Positions 48,522 to 57,124 of a stretch of 64,000 bases of DNA are shown here, piece after piece. The position numbers and the translations under genes were made by a program. Below the pieces are notes generated by a model, which was not told the DNA's origin, made no database searches, and was given only the letters and a program-made list of their open reading frames with translations. Source of the stretch: Aminithiophilus ramosus (GTDB lineage Bacteria > Synergistota > Synergistia > Synergistales > Aminithiophilaceae). The stretch covers positions 372,001 to 436,000 of the forward strand of contig NZ_CP072943.1 in NCBI RefSeq assembly GCF_018069705.1. The letters are read 5' to 3'. The stretch's first letter is position 1, and every line of letters begins with the position of its first letter.

Positions 48522-51320
48522 TCAGGCTTTTTTCGCCTTGAGGCCCTCGAGGACCCGCTCCGGCGTGGCCGGAATGGTGGTGAGCCGCACGCCGCAGGCG
48601 TTGTTGATGGCGTTGAGGATGGCCGGATGGGGCGCCGAAAGGGGCATCTCGCCCGTTCCGGAGGCGCCGAAGGGGCCGAACTCGCGAGGCGACTCGAGGT
48701 GGATGAGACGGATCGCATCGGGCACGTCCTTGATGAAGGGCAGGCCGCAGCCGATGAGGTTGTTGTGCTTGCGCATGTCGACGAAGTCCTCCGAGAGGGC
48801 CAGGCCGATGCCCTGGGCGATGCCGCCGTACTGCTGTCCCTCGACGACGGCGAAGTTGTTGATCTTTCCCACGTCGCTGACGAGGGTGAAGCGCTCGACG
48901 GTCGTCTTGCCCGTGGCCAGCTCGACGGCGACTTCGGCCAGGAAGATGCCGAACATGTGGTTGGCGAAGGGGTAGCCCTGTCCCGTGGCGTCATCCATGC
49001 CGGTGCAGGTCTGGATCTCGCCGTCGACGTTGCGCAGCGTGGCCTTGTAGTAGCCCTCGTGGTAGACGGGGATGTTCTCGGCGATCATCTCGTCGTAGGT
49101 CCTGTAGGTCCCGTCGGGGCGGCGCATGGCGTTGAGGAGCTTCTGGCAGCTGTCGACGATGGCCATGCCCACCATGACCTGGCAGCGGCTGGCGGCGGCG
49201 GCGCCGCTGTTGGGGGCCTTGGCCGTGTCGCTGAGGACGAGCTTGATCTGCTCCGGTTTCAGTCCCAGAGGACGGAGGGCCTCATGGGCCGTTCCGACGC
49301 AGCCCATGTCGGCTCCCTGGCCGTGGTCCTCCCAGGTGTTGTAGAGGGTCACGCCGTCGCGGGTCAGCTCGATGTGGCTGTTGGCGTCGTCGGCTCCGTC
49401 GTCGTTGGAGTTGTAGATGCCGATGGAGATGCCCACGCCCCGCTTCACCGTATCCGTCGAGAGGGCCTCGGCCTTGGCCTTGGCCTCCTCGTAGTAGGGA
49501 CGCATGCGGTTGACCATGGCCTGGAGGGGGTAGACCTCGGCCTTCTGCCCGCTGGGAAGGGTGTCGCCGACGCGGAGCAGATTCCTCTCGCGGAACTCGA
49601 GGGGGTCGATCCCGGCTTTCTCGGCCAGCATGTCGACGGCGATCTCGCCGGCGTGGTAGGTCTGGGGGGCGCCGTAGGCGCGGAAGGCCGCCGACCAGCG
49701 GTGGTTGGTGAAGAGGGTGTAGCCGCAGCCGCGGATGTCGTCGACGTGGTAGGGGGCCAGCATGAACTGGCCGCCCTTGTTGGTCAGGTCCTGGCTCGAC
49801 TCGGAGTAGGGGCCGTGGTCGACGTACCAGTGGTTTTCCAGGCCGACGATCTTGCCCTTCTCGTCGGCGCCGACGCGGACCTTCATGAGGAAGGGAGAGC
49901 GCTTGGGCGTCCGGACGATGTGCTCCTTCATGTCGAGGCGCATGTAGACGGGCCGCCCCGTGGCGATGACGCAGGCGCCGAGGAGAGGCTCGTTGGTGGG
50001 GGCCACCTTGTAGCCGAAGGAGGCGCCCATGTTGTTCTGGATGACGCGGATCTTGGAGGGGGCCACGCCGAGACCCCGGGCGATCATGAGCTGGTGGCGG
50101 TAGACGCAGATGCTCTTCGTCTGGAGCGTGAGCCGTCCCTCTTCGTCGTAGTAGCCGAAGCCGCAGTCCGTCTCCATGGTGAGGTGAGGCTGACGGGAGC
50201 TGTAGAACTCCTCGTCGACGACGAAGGGAGCCCTGTCGAGGGCGGCCTTGGGATCGTCGCCCTTGATGATGGGACGCTTGTTGAAGGCGTTGGGGATGCC
50301 GTCGATGTCGGCGATCTCGTCGTAGACCTTGATCGCTCCGGGGGCCATGGCGTCTTTCACGTACAGGAGGGGCGTCAGCTCCTCCAGCTCGACTTTGACG
50401 GCCTTGGCCGCCTCTCGGGCCAGAGTCTCCGTGTCGGCGCAGACGATGGCCACGGACTCGCCCCACTGGCGGATCTTGTCGCCTTCAGGGACGAGGATGC
50501 GCCGCTCCCATCCGTCCGTCGTGGCCGTTCCGGAACCGACCTGGCCTCGGATGCGGTTCGTGCCCTTGTTGGCGAAGATGTCGGCGGCGGTGACGATCTT
50601 GACGACGCCGGGCATTTTCTCCGCCTCGGAGAAATCGATCTTCTTGACCCGGGCGTGGTGCGTCTCGGGGCAGACGCAGGCGGCGAAGAGGGTTCCCTCG
50701 GGAAGCTTGAGGGCCACGTCGTCGCCGAAGTCCCAGGTTCCCGTCACTTTATAAACGGCGCTGGGGCGGGGGTAGTAGGTTCCCCAGACGGCCCCGTCCT
50801 TGCCGAGCATCTCCGAGAAGTCGGTCATCTCCTCCTCGCCGCGCAGGACCTTGGCGGCGAGCATGACGGCGTCGACGATCTGGACGTAGCCCGTGCAGCG
50901 ACAGGCGTTGCGGTGCTTCTGGAACCAGTCGCGGACGTCTTCCCGGGTGGGGTTGTGGTTTTCGTCGAGGAGGCCCTTGGCGCTGACGATGAAGCCCGGC
51001 GTGCAGAAGCCGCACTGAAAGCCTCCGCATTTGATGAAAGCCCACTGGAGGGCGTGGAGGCGGCCGGGAGCGCCCATCCCCTCGATGGTGAGGATCGAGG
51101 CTCCATCGGAGACCTTGGACCACTTGACGATGCAGGACTGGACCAGCTTGCCGTCCATGAGGACGTTGCAGACGCCGCACTGGCCCACGCCGCAGCCGAC
51201 CTTGGTGCCCGTCAGGCCGAGCTGCCTGCGGATCACGTCGGCCAGCGTCGTCTCGGGATCGGCGACGACCGAATGGGGACAGCCGTTGACCATGATGCTC
51301 TTGCGGAAGTACTGTTTCAT
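48522..51320 (-). CDS. mop: Mo-dependent aldehyde oxidoreductase (Mop type, xanthine oxidase family)
   Basis: A 932-residue single-chain Mo hydroxylase closely resembling Desulfovibrio gigas aldehyde oxidoreductase in length and order. The first [2Fe-2S] domain has CGVGQCGVCNV; the second has CGFCTPGFIVSAKGLLD and RNACRCTGY. The two large Mo domains follow without an FAD domain, so electrons probably leave through Fe-S to flavodoxin or ferredoxin. The catalytic Glu is in FGASGTGEMPLSAPHPA. The ATG at 51320 follows GAGGAGGGA. It needs molybdopterin cytosine dinucleotide, matching the MocA-like gene nearby. Likely substrates are aldehydes from amino acids. Confidence 0.93.
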   Translation of the reverse strand: MKQYFRKSIMVNGCPHSVVADPETTLADVIRRQLGLTGTKVGCGVGQCGVCNVLMDGKLVQSCIVKWSKVSDGASILTIEGMGAPGRLHALQWAFIKCGGFQCGFCTPGFIVSAKGLLDENHNPTREDVRDWFQKHRNACRCTGYVQIVDAVMLAAKVLRGEEEMTDFSEMLGKDGAVWGTYYPRPSAVYKVTGTWDFGDDVALKLPEGTLFAACVCPETHHARVKKIDFSEAEKMPGVVKIVTAADIFANKGTNRIRGQVGSGTATTDGWERRILVPEGDKIRQWGESVAIVCADTETLAREAAKAVKVELEELTPLLYVKDAMAPGAIKVYDEIADIDGIPNAFNKRPIIKGDDPKAALDRAPFVVDEEFYSSRQPHLTMETDCGFGYYDEEGRLTLQTKSICVYRHQLMIARGLGVAPSKIRVIQNNMGASFGYKVAPTNEPLLGACVIATGRPVYMRLDMKEHIVRTPKRSPFLMKVRVGADEKGKIVGLENHWYVDHGPYSESSQDLTNKGGQFMLAPYHVDDIRGCGYTLFTNHRWSAAFRAYGAPQTYHAGEIAVDMLAEKAGIDPLEFRERNLLRVGDTLPSGQKAEVYPLQAMVNRMRPYYEEAKAKAEALSTDTVKRGVGISIGIYNSNDDGADDANSHIELTRDGVTLYNTWEDHGQGADMGCVGTAHEALRPLGLKPEQIKLVLSDTAKAPNSGAAAASRCQVMVGMAIVDSCQKLLNAMRRPDGTYRTYDEMIAENIPVYHEGYYKATLRNVDGEIQTCTGMDDATGQGYPFANHMFGIFLAEVAVELATGKTTVERFTLVSDVGKINNFAVVEGQQYGGIAQGIGLALSEDFVDMRKHNNLIGCGLPFIKDVPDAIRLIHLESPREFGPFGASGTGEMPLSAPHPAILNAINNACGVRLTTIPATPERVLEGLKAKKA

Positions 51321-51670
51321 ATCGTCCCTCCTCGTGCCTCTTTCGTCCCCTGCGGGACGGTTCCTCGCTCCCCTGAGGGGAGCCCCCCTGAAATAGCGAA
51401 ACTCTCGGAGAGAGGCGCAAAAAAGGCCGCTCCCCGCACAGGAAGCAGCCACGAACAGCCGAAAGACTTTTCGGTCGTTCCTCCTTTCCGAACGCGGGAG
51501 GCGTCCCCGTTTCCGCGGGACACCCATCGGCCGACGGTCCCTGGCCTTTCGGAGAAGCAGTCGAAGGCTTTAGGCACTGAAGGCTCGGAGGCTCTATTTG
51601 ATTGAATATTACCGTAACATCCCGAGGAGCCGGAAGCAAGAAACAAAAGTGAACAAAAGCTTTTGCGACG

Positions 51671-51698
51671 AAAATAGATTTTGCAACAAAGTTGCAAA
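51671..51698 (-). promoter_or_regulatory. Possible promoter of mop
   Basis: Minus strand TTTGCA (51698-51693), 16 bases, TATTTT (51676-51671). It is overlapped by the operator. It would give a leader of about 340 bases, so another start closer to mop is possible. Confidence 0.35.
51681..51697. promoter_or_regulatory. Nur-like operator upstream of mop
   Basis: TTGCAA-CAAAG-TTGCAA, embedded in a longer dyad TTTGCAAC-AAA-GTTGCAAA (51680-51698). Identical spacing to the modA2 site. It matches the reported Streptomyces Nur box (tTGCaa-N5-ttGCAA). Confidence 0.65.
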
Positions 51699-51875
51699 TC
51701 TACGGGAGGCGGATAGGGTTTATTCGTGCCGGTGAATCTGCCGGGCTTGGCTTGACGATAGTTGATCGACGCCCTTTTGTGTTATCTGAAAGGAATTTTT
51801 TGTTCTTGCAGGCAAGTCCTTGGTCTTATGGGTCAGGCCAAAGCAACTTTTTCCCCGTAGAAGTCCGACAGACTC

Positions 51876-52631
51876 CTATTCGGCCTCGAAACAGAGTCTC
51901 TCCAGATGGAGCAGGCAGGCGGCGAAGGCGATGGTCGTGCCGAAAAAGACGACGGGTTTTCCCCGGGCGGCGAAGGCGGCGATGGTTCCGTCGAGGGAGT
52001 CGTTGACGAGCGTCGATCCCGTGGCGAGCCCCCACTCGCCCTCGGCGGCGAGACGGTTCAGCTCCGTCCGCCCGTCGAGGATCGTCACGCCGGCCTCGAC
52101 CTTGCCGATCCTCTCGGGATCGAGGTCGACGACGAGGAGCTTTTCCGGGCCGAGGCGCTCCGAGAGGGCGTGGACGAATCCCGGCTGGTAGCCGACGAGG
52201 GCCACCTTCCCCCCGGGGGAGAGGCGGCGGGCCGCCTCTTCGGCCATGGCCTCGGCACAGCGTCCCGTGGCGGCGTCGTGACAGTGGATCGTCGATCGGA
52301 CCCGTCCCAGCCTTCTCCCGATGGCGTTGGCCGCGGCGACGAAGAGCGCCCTGTTGCGGTCGCTCGTCGGCTCGATGTCGAGCAGGTCTCCCAGAGTCCC
52401 CTGCCACCCCGCCGGGGTCGACGTGAAGGCCTGCCCTCTGCCGTCGCCGTACCGGGCTTCGATGAGTTTCTCCTTTCCCTCCATGAGGGGGTAGTCGTGC
52501 CAGGGGGCGGGATCGCCGATGGCCTCGGCCACGCCCAGGGGACGGATTTCGACGGTCTCGTTCCGGTCCAGTTCCCTTTCTTCGACGAGAGCGATCACTT
52601 TTTGGCGGAAACGTTTCATGGACGAAGTCAT
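51876..52631 (-). CDS. DUF4213/DUF364 family protein (putative heavy-metal chelation)
   Basis: A 251-residue protein with an N-terminal DUF4213-like part and a C-terminal Rossmann-like DUF364 domain (KVALVGYQPGFVHALSER, LLVVDLDPERIG, EWGLATGSTLVNDSLDGTIAAF, VVFFGTTIAFAACLLHLERLCFE). The family is found with molybdenum, nitrogenase and siderophore genes and has a structural hint of metal chelation. The ATG at 52631 follows AAGGAG. It is upstream of mop on the same strand but with a long gap. Function unproven. Confidence 0.82.
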   Translation of the reverse strand: MTSSMKRFRQKVIALVEERELDRNETVEIRPLGVAEAIGDPAPWHDYPLMEGKEKLIEARYGDGRGQAFTSTPAGWQGTLGDLLDIEPTSDRNRALFVAAANAIGRRLGRVRSTIHCHDAATGRCAEAMAEEAARRLSPGGKVALVGYQPGFVHALSERLGPEKLLVVDLDPERIGKVEAGVTILDGRTELNRLAAEGEWGLATGSTLVNDSLDGTIAAFAARGKPVVFFGTTIAFAACLLHLERLCFEAE

Positions 52632-53120
52632 CGAGGTCACTCCTTTTTTCGGTTCTCTCCCCCTTTCGGGCGGGGGCGAGGAGGGTTCCCGACGAGCCCC
52701 GGGGTGAAATCCCAGGGGCATGTCGGCGGTGGAGCGAGGGCCGCGAGCGGAAAAAGGGACCGTGTCTCCGTCCCGAGGCTTTGCACGGAGAGATCCTGAC
52801 GGCCTTTGTCCACAAGCCCAGCCCCGGATGGAGAGGGCTCGGATCGGCCCTTCGAACGGCCTCACAATAGCAGCGGGGCCGCCCCGTTGCAACGCCAAGG
52901 AGAGGGCTTCCCCTCGGCAGTCGGGGTGGATCTTCTCCCCGAATCCGCCCCGACGCGGTGAGCGGGAGGGTACCCCGTCCGCCGGGGCCGGGGGGCTTCT
53001 CGGTGTCCGAACCTCGGGGATGCGACTTCCTCCACCGCGCGGCTCGAGCCGCTCCGGAGCGGAAAGAGCTAGAATAGGACGATGATCCAAAAGGACAAAA
53101 GGACAAGAAGGAGGACCACC
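52632..53120. other. 489-base gap between the DUF364 gene and the RNase H gene
   Basis: I see no gene. There are short GC-rich palindromes (for example CCGCTCCGGAGCGG at 53047-53060) and a TAGAAT-like -10 near 53069 that might serve the RNase H gene. Nothing stronger. Confidence 0.4.
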
Positions 53121-53693
53121 ATGACCTTTATCGGGCATTTCGACGGCGCCTCGCGGGGCAATCCCGGCCCGGCCGGGGCGGGGGCCGTCCTGTACGATCC
53201 GTCGGGGCGGGAGATCTGGAGCGCCGCCCGTGCCCTGGGGAATCGGACCAACAACGAGGCCGAGTACGAGGCCCTCATCCTTCTCCTGGCCGAGGCGGAC
53301 CGGCGGGAGCTGAAGAGCCTCATCGTCCGCGGCGACAGTCAGCTCGTCGTCCGCCAGATGAAGGGGGAGTGGAAGATCCGCGAGCCCCGCCTGGCCGAAC
53401 TGGCCGGCCGGGCCCGAAACGGTGCGGGCGCCGTCGACGTCACCTACCAATGGGTCCCGCGGGAGCGGAACGAGCGGGCCGACGCCCTCTCCAACGAGGC
53501 TCTCGACGGCCCGGCGAAGGTCCTCTCCGCGCCGGAGGAGACGGTGATCCTGGAACCCGTCGAGGGAGCCATCTTCCTCGCCCGGGGAGAGGAGACCTAC
53601 GCCGTCGACGTCGCCCACGATTCCTGCAGCTGTCCCGCCTTTCGCCGTCGAGGCCGGTGCAGGCACCTCGACGCGGCGCGGGAGCGGCGTTAG
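53121..53693 (+). CDS. RNase H-like protein fused to a SWIM-type zinc finger
   Basis: A 190-residue protein. Residues about 1-130 form an RNase HI-like domain with the acidic active site: HFDGASRGNPGPAGAGAVL, NNEAEYEALILLL, RGDSQLVVRQM and RNERADALSNEAL. The last ~45 residues (EETYAVDVAHDSCSCPAFRRRGRCRHLDAA) fit the SWIM pattern C-x-C-xn-C-x-H, which binds zinc and nucleic acid or protein. I do not know this pairing as a standard architecture. The ATG at 53121 follows AAGGAGG. Single gene upstream of nrdD. Confidence 0.85.
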   Translation: MTFIGHFDGASRGNPGPAGAGAVLYDPSGREIWSAARALGNRTNNEAEYEALILLLAEADRRELKSLIVRGDSQLVVRQMKGEWKIREPRLAELAGRARNGAGAVDVTYQWVPRERNERADALSNEALDGPAKVLSAPEETVILEPVEGAIFLARGEETYAVDVAHDSCSCPAFRRRGRCRHLDAARERR

Positions 53694-54007
53694 TGGATTT
53701 TTAGCTGAAAATTCACGAAAGACCTCTTCGTTCGAGGGGGCCCCTTCATGTCGGGTCAATAGTCCTCGAGGCACATCTTGGCCCCGTAAAGAGAGTCCAA
53801 AAGTACCGTCTTTTGCGGTAGTCGGCACACTAGATATGTGGTATTCTCCCCTCAGATGCCCCGTATCTAGTGCTCCGATCGCCTCCTCCTCCTCTTTTCC
53901 TCCCTCTTCCCGCAGCGCTCCGCGCCGCAAGGCCGGAGTCGGTCCGTCTTCTGCCGCCTCGGGATATCGTTCCCGTCGCGGCCCTTGTCGTCTGAAAGGG
54001 GATCTTC
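53694..54007. other. 314-base control region of the nrd operon
   Basis: Holds a pair of NrdR-like boxes and a TTGCGG-16-TATGTG promoter candidate that overlaps the first. A small hairpin (CAAAAG/CTTTTG) lies upstream. No gene is supported. Confidence 0.5.
53827..53874. promoter_or_regulatory. Tandem NrdR-like boxes upstream of nrdD
   Basis: ACACTAGATATGTGGT (53827-53842) and, 16 bases later, CCCCGTATCTAGTGCT (53859-53874). Both carry the conserved half ACTAGATA, facing outward. The spacing and position over the promoter are as known for the NrdR repressor of ribonucleotide reductases. Each box matches the consensus only partly. Confidence 0.5.
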
Positions 54008-56044
54008 ATGGTCATTCGCTTCATCCGCAAACGGGACGGGCAGGAAGTCGATTTCGACGTCCGCAAAGTCGAGAGGGCCGTCGAAAAGGCCGCTCGCGCC
54101 GTAGGCCGCGACGAGCCGGAACAGATCGGCCGTGACGTGGCCCGCGGCGTCACGGCCTACCTTCAGATCTTCTTCTCCCGCGAGGGCATTCCCGCCGTCG
54201 AGCAGGTCCAGGACCTGGTCGAGAAGATCCTCCTCGAAAAGGGCTATGCCGACGTGGGAAAGGCCTACATCCTCTACCGGGAGCAGCATGCCCGCATGCG
54301 CGACACGCAGCGCCTCGTCGGAGGCGCCGTCGACATGGTCAACCAGTACCTGGAGCGCATCGACTGGAAGGTCAACGAGAACAGCAACATGAGCTACTCC
54401 CTCCAGGGGCTGAACAACTACATCGCCTCGGAGATCACCGCCCAGTACTGGCTCCAGGAGATCTATCCCCCGGCCGTGCGCGATGCCCACGTCGCCGCCG
54501 ATCTCCACATCCACGACCTGAGCAACCTCTCCGTCTACTGCTGCGGCTGGGACATCCAGGATCTCCTCCGGTCGGGCTTCACCGGCGTGGCGACCAAGAC
54601 GGGAAGCCTGCCGCCGAGGCATTTCCGCACGGCCCTGGGCCAGATCGTCAACTTCTTCTACACCCTCCAGGGCGAATCGGCCGGAGCCCAGGCCTTCGCC
54701 AATTTCGACACCTGCCTGGCTCCCTTCATCCACTACGACGGGCTGAGCTATCGGGAGGTGAAGCAGTCCCTCCAGGAGTTCGTCTTCAACCTCAACGTCC
54801 CCACGCGGGTCGGTTTCCAGACGCCCTTCACCAACATCACCCTCGACCTGACGGTCCCCGCCGGAATGGCGGGCACTCCGGCCATCGTCGGCGGCCGCTT
54901 CATGGACCGGACCCTGGGCGAGTTTCAGGCCGAGATGGACATGCTCAATCGGGCCTTCGCCGAAGTCATGCTCGAGGGCGACGCCAACGGCAAGGTCTTC
55001 GGCTTTCCCATTCCCACCTACAACATCACCGAGGACTTCGACTGGGACAATCCCGTCCTCGACCCCGTCTGGGAGATGACGGCCAAGTACGGCATTCCCT
55101 ACTTCGCCAACTTCATCCATTCCGATATGAGCCCCGACGACGCCCGGAGCATGTGCTGCCGCCTCCGCCTCGACAACAGGGAGCTGCGCAAGCGCGGCGG
55201 AGGTCTCTTCGGCTCCAATCCCATGACGGGATCGATCGGCGTCGTCACCATCAACATGGCCCGCATCGGCTTTCTGGCCCGCACGGAGAGCGAGTTCTTC
55301 GACCGCCTCCTCCACCTCATGGACCTGGCCAGGGAGAGCCTGGAGATCAAGCGCAAGGCCCTGGAGAAGCTCACCGAGGCGGGGCTCTATCCCTACTCGC
55401 GCTTCTACCTCAGGGAGATCAAGAGGGCCTCGGGAAACTACTGGAACAACCACTTCAACACCATCGGTGTCAACGGCATGAACGAGGCCCTTCTCAACTT
55501 CCACGGTCACGACCTCACCCGACAGGAGGGCATCGATTTCGCCGCCAAGGTGATGCGCCGCATGCGCGACCGCCTGGCCGACTATCAGGAGGCGACGGGG
55601 AACCTCTACAACCTGGAGGCGACGCCCGCCGAGGGGGTCACCTACCGGTTCGCCCGCAAGGACAAGGAGCTCTTCGGGGCCCGCATCGCCTGCGCCAACC
55701 AGGAAAATTGGCTCCACGGCGCCGAGCCCTACTACACCAACTCCTCTCAACTCCCCGTGGGGTTCACCGACGACATCTTCGAGGCCCTCGACCTCCAGGA
55801 CGAGCTTCAGACCCTCTATACGGGCGGCACGGTCTTCCACGGCTTCCTGGGCGAGAACCTTCCCGACGTGGACAGCGTCAAGGCCCTGGTCCGCCGCATC
55901 GCCGATCACTACCGCATTCCCTATTACACCATCACGCCCACCTTCAGCGTCTGTCCCGTCCACGGCTACATCCCGGGGGCCCACGAGTTCTGCCCCTACT
56001 GCGACGCCGAAAGGGGCTACGTCGAGGAAGAGAAGATCTCATGA
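54008..56044 (+). CDS. nrdD: Anaerobic (class III) ribonucleoside-triphosphate reductase large chain, lacking its glycyl-radical tail
   Basis: A 678-residue catalytic chain that reduces ribonucleotides to deoxyribonucleotides without oxygen. An ATP-cone allosteric domain occupies about 1-95. Then comes the ten-stranded barrel with Cys in SVYCCGWDIQ (178-179) and MCCRLRLDNREL (383-384). The C-terminal zinc site is present (Cys649 in CPVHGYIPG, Cys662 and Cys665 in FCPYC). The chain then stops after GYVEEEKIS, where other NrdD proteins continue into the RVxGY glycyl-radical loop. That loop is encoded separately at 56771-56929. The ATG at 54008 follows AAAGGGGA. The stop overlaps nrdG by 4 bases. 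Confidence 0.93.
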   Translation: MVIRFIRKRDGQEVDFDVRKVERAVEKAARAVGRDEPEQIGRDVARGVTAYLQIFFSREGIPAVEQVQDLVEKILLEKGYADVGKAYILYREQHARMRDTQRLVGGAVDMVNQYLERIDWKVNENSNMSYSLQGLNNYIASEITAQYWLQEIYPPAVRDAHVAADLHIHDLSNLSVYCCGWDIQDLLRSGFTGVATKTGSLPPRHFRTALGQIVNFFYTLQGESAGAQAFANFDTCLAPFIHYDGLSYREVKQSLQEFVFNLNVPTRVGFQTPFTNITLDLTVPAGMAGTPAIVGGRFMDRTLGEFQAEMDMLNRAFAEVMLEGDANGKVFGFPIPTYNITEDFDWDNPVLDPVWEMTAKYGIPYFANFIHSDMSPDDARSMCCRLRLDNRELRKRGGGLFGSNPMTGSIGVVTINMARIGFLARTESEFFDRLLHLMDLARESLEIKRKALEKLTEAGLYPYSRFYLREIKRASGNYWNNHFNTIGVNGMNEALLNFHGHDLTRQEGIDFAAKVMRRMRDRLADYQEATGNLYNLEATPAEGVTYRFARKDKELFGARIACANQENWLHGAEPYYTNSSQLPVGFTDDIFEALDLQDELQTLYTGGTVFHGFLGENLPDVDSVKALVRRIADHYRIPYYTITPTFSVCPVHGYIPGAHEFCPYCDAERGYVEEEKIS

Positions 56045-56732
56045 AGCTCGCGGGCCTGATCAGGACGAGCCTTCTCGACGACCCGGGCTACATCTGCTGC
56101 GTCGCCTTCACCTCCGGCTGCGACCTGCGCTGTCCCTACTGCCACAACGGCGATCTGGTCGAAGGGGCTGTCGATGGGGAGGGGTTCCCGCTGGAGAGGC
56201 TCTGGGATCATCTCGAGGCCCGTCGAGGTCGGCTCGACGGCGTCGCCTTCACGGGAGGGGAGCCGACGCTCCAGCCCGATTTGGCCGAGGTCCTGGCCGA
56301 GGCCCGGGTGCGGGGCTTCCGGGTCAAGCTGGACACGAACGGCACGAGGCCCGGCGTGCTCGAGGAGCTGCTGGGTCGCCGTCTCGTCGATCGCGTCGCC
56401 CTCGACGTCAAGTTGCCTCTGGAGCGGTACGGCGAGCTGGGGGCCTCGCCGGACCGGATCGAGGCCGTCGGGAAGAGCCTCTCGCTCCTCCTTGAAGGTG
56501 CCGTCGACGTCCTTTTTCGCACCACCGTCGTCCCCGGCCTCCACGACGAGACCGATATGGAGGCCATCGCGAAGCTCTGCCGGGGGGGAGGCGTTTCGTC
56601 ATCCAGAACTTCCGTCCCGGCAAAACCCTCGATCCCTCCTACGGAACGAGAGCTCCCTTCCCGCCGTCGCGGCTGGAGGGGTTTCGGAAAATCCTCGAGG
56701 CACAGGGCCTCGTCGTCGACATACGACCCTGA
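56041..56732 (+). CDS. nrdG: Anaerobic ribonucleotide reductase-activating protein NrdG, apparent frameshift in a G7 run
   Basis: Radical-SAM activase that makes the glycyl radical on the reductase. The 4Fe-4S motif CDLRCPYC (Cys27, Cys31, Cys34) and FTGGEPTLQ are clear. At 56582-56588 a run of seven Gs breaks the frame. As read, translation continues into unlike sequence to 56799. With eight Gs it would continue as RRFVIQNFRPGKTLDPSYGT and end ILEAQGLVVDIRP at TGA 56730-56732, the expected C-terminus of 230 residues. The radical-SAM core lies before the break. Homopolymer position suggests sequencing error, slippage or real mutation. Confidence 0.85.
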
Positions 56733-56770
56733 AGGGTCCCGTTCGATCCGCGAAAGGAGAGCTGCTCCAA

Positions 56771-56929
56771 ATGGAAAAGGACAAGAGAACTCGCTGTGAG
56801 ATCTACTCCCGCGTCGTCGGTTTTCTCACCCCTGTCTCGCAGTGGAACAAGGGGAAAAAAGAGGAATTTCGCGATCGCCGCACCTTCGATCGCGTCCTTG
56901 AAAAGAAGGCCCAGGTCGCGGTCCACTGA
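56771..56929 (+). CDS. Stand-alone glycyl-radical subunit of class III ribonucleotide reductase
   Basis: A 52-codon gene with ATG at 56771 and GGAG upstream. The product contains CEIYSRVVGFLTPVSQWNKG followed by KKEEFRDRRTF. This is the C-terminal glycyl-radical segment of NrdD, with Gly17 as the presumed radical site (SRVVGF). In ordinary NrdD these residues follow the zinc site in one chain; here they form a separate third gene after nrdD and nrdG. A terminator follows directly. It should bind NrdD so that NrdG can place the radical and the loop can reach the barrel. Sequence identity to the family is plain; the working of a split enzyme is inferred. Confidence 0.88.
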   Translation: MEKDKRTRCEIYSRVVGFLTPVSQWNKGKKEEFRDRRTFDRVLEKKAQVAVH

Positions 56930-56952
56930 AGCGACGATCCGTCACGTTCAGG

Positions 56953-56995
56953 CGGCGCAGGGGGAGGTCCTCGGACCTCCCCCTGCGCCGTTTTT
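56953..56995 (+). terminator. Terminator of the nrdD-nrdG-orf52 operon
   Basis: CGGCGCAGGGGGAGGTCC and its perfect complement, 18-bp stem with a 2-base centre, followed by TTTTT. Confidence 0.92.
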
Positions 56996-57124
56996 CGGTC
57001 CTCGCCCTCTCGAACGCGTCACGGCAGGGAGTATCATGAGGGGAGCCGTTTATCGCGTCAGCGTGGTTCTTGTCGGCCGGTGTCCGGGGTCTCTTTGCGC
57101 GCAGAGAAAAGGGAGGGGACGCAT

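Larger units (their letters stand above)
51321..51875. other. 555-base control region between mop and the DUF364 gene
   Basis: No gene is supported. The part from about 51590 to 51800 is clearly more AT-rich than its surroundings. It holds the Nur-like operator (51681-51697), a possible mop promoter, and a 7-bp hairpin GCTCCCC-TGA-GGGGAGC (51367-51383) in the mop leader. Confidence 0.5.

Noticed and set aside
51780-51850. TTGTTCTTGCAGGCA-like words resembling those near 42015 and 42065
   Set aside because: Short AT-rich similarity only; no consistent spacing or symmetry, so not called a repeat.
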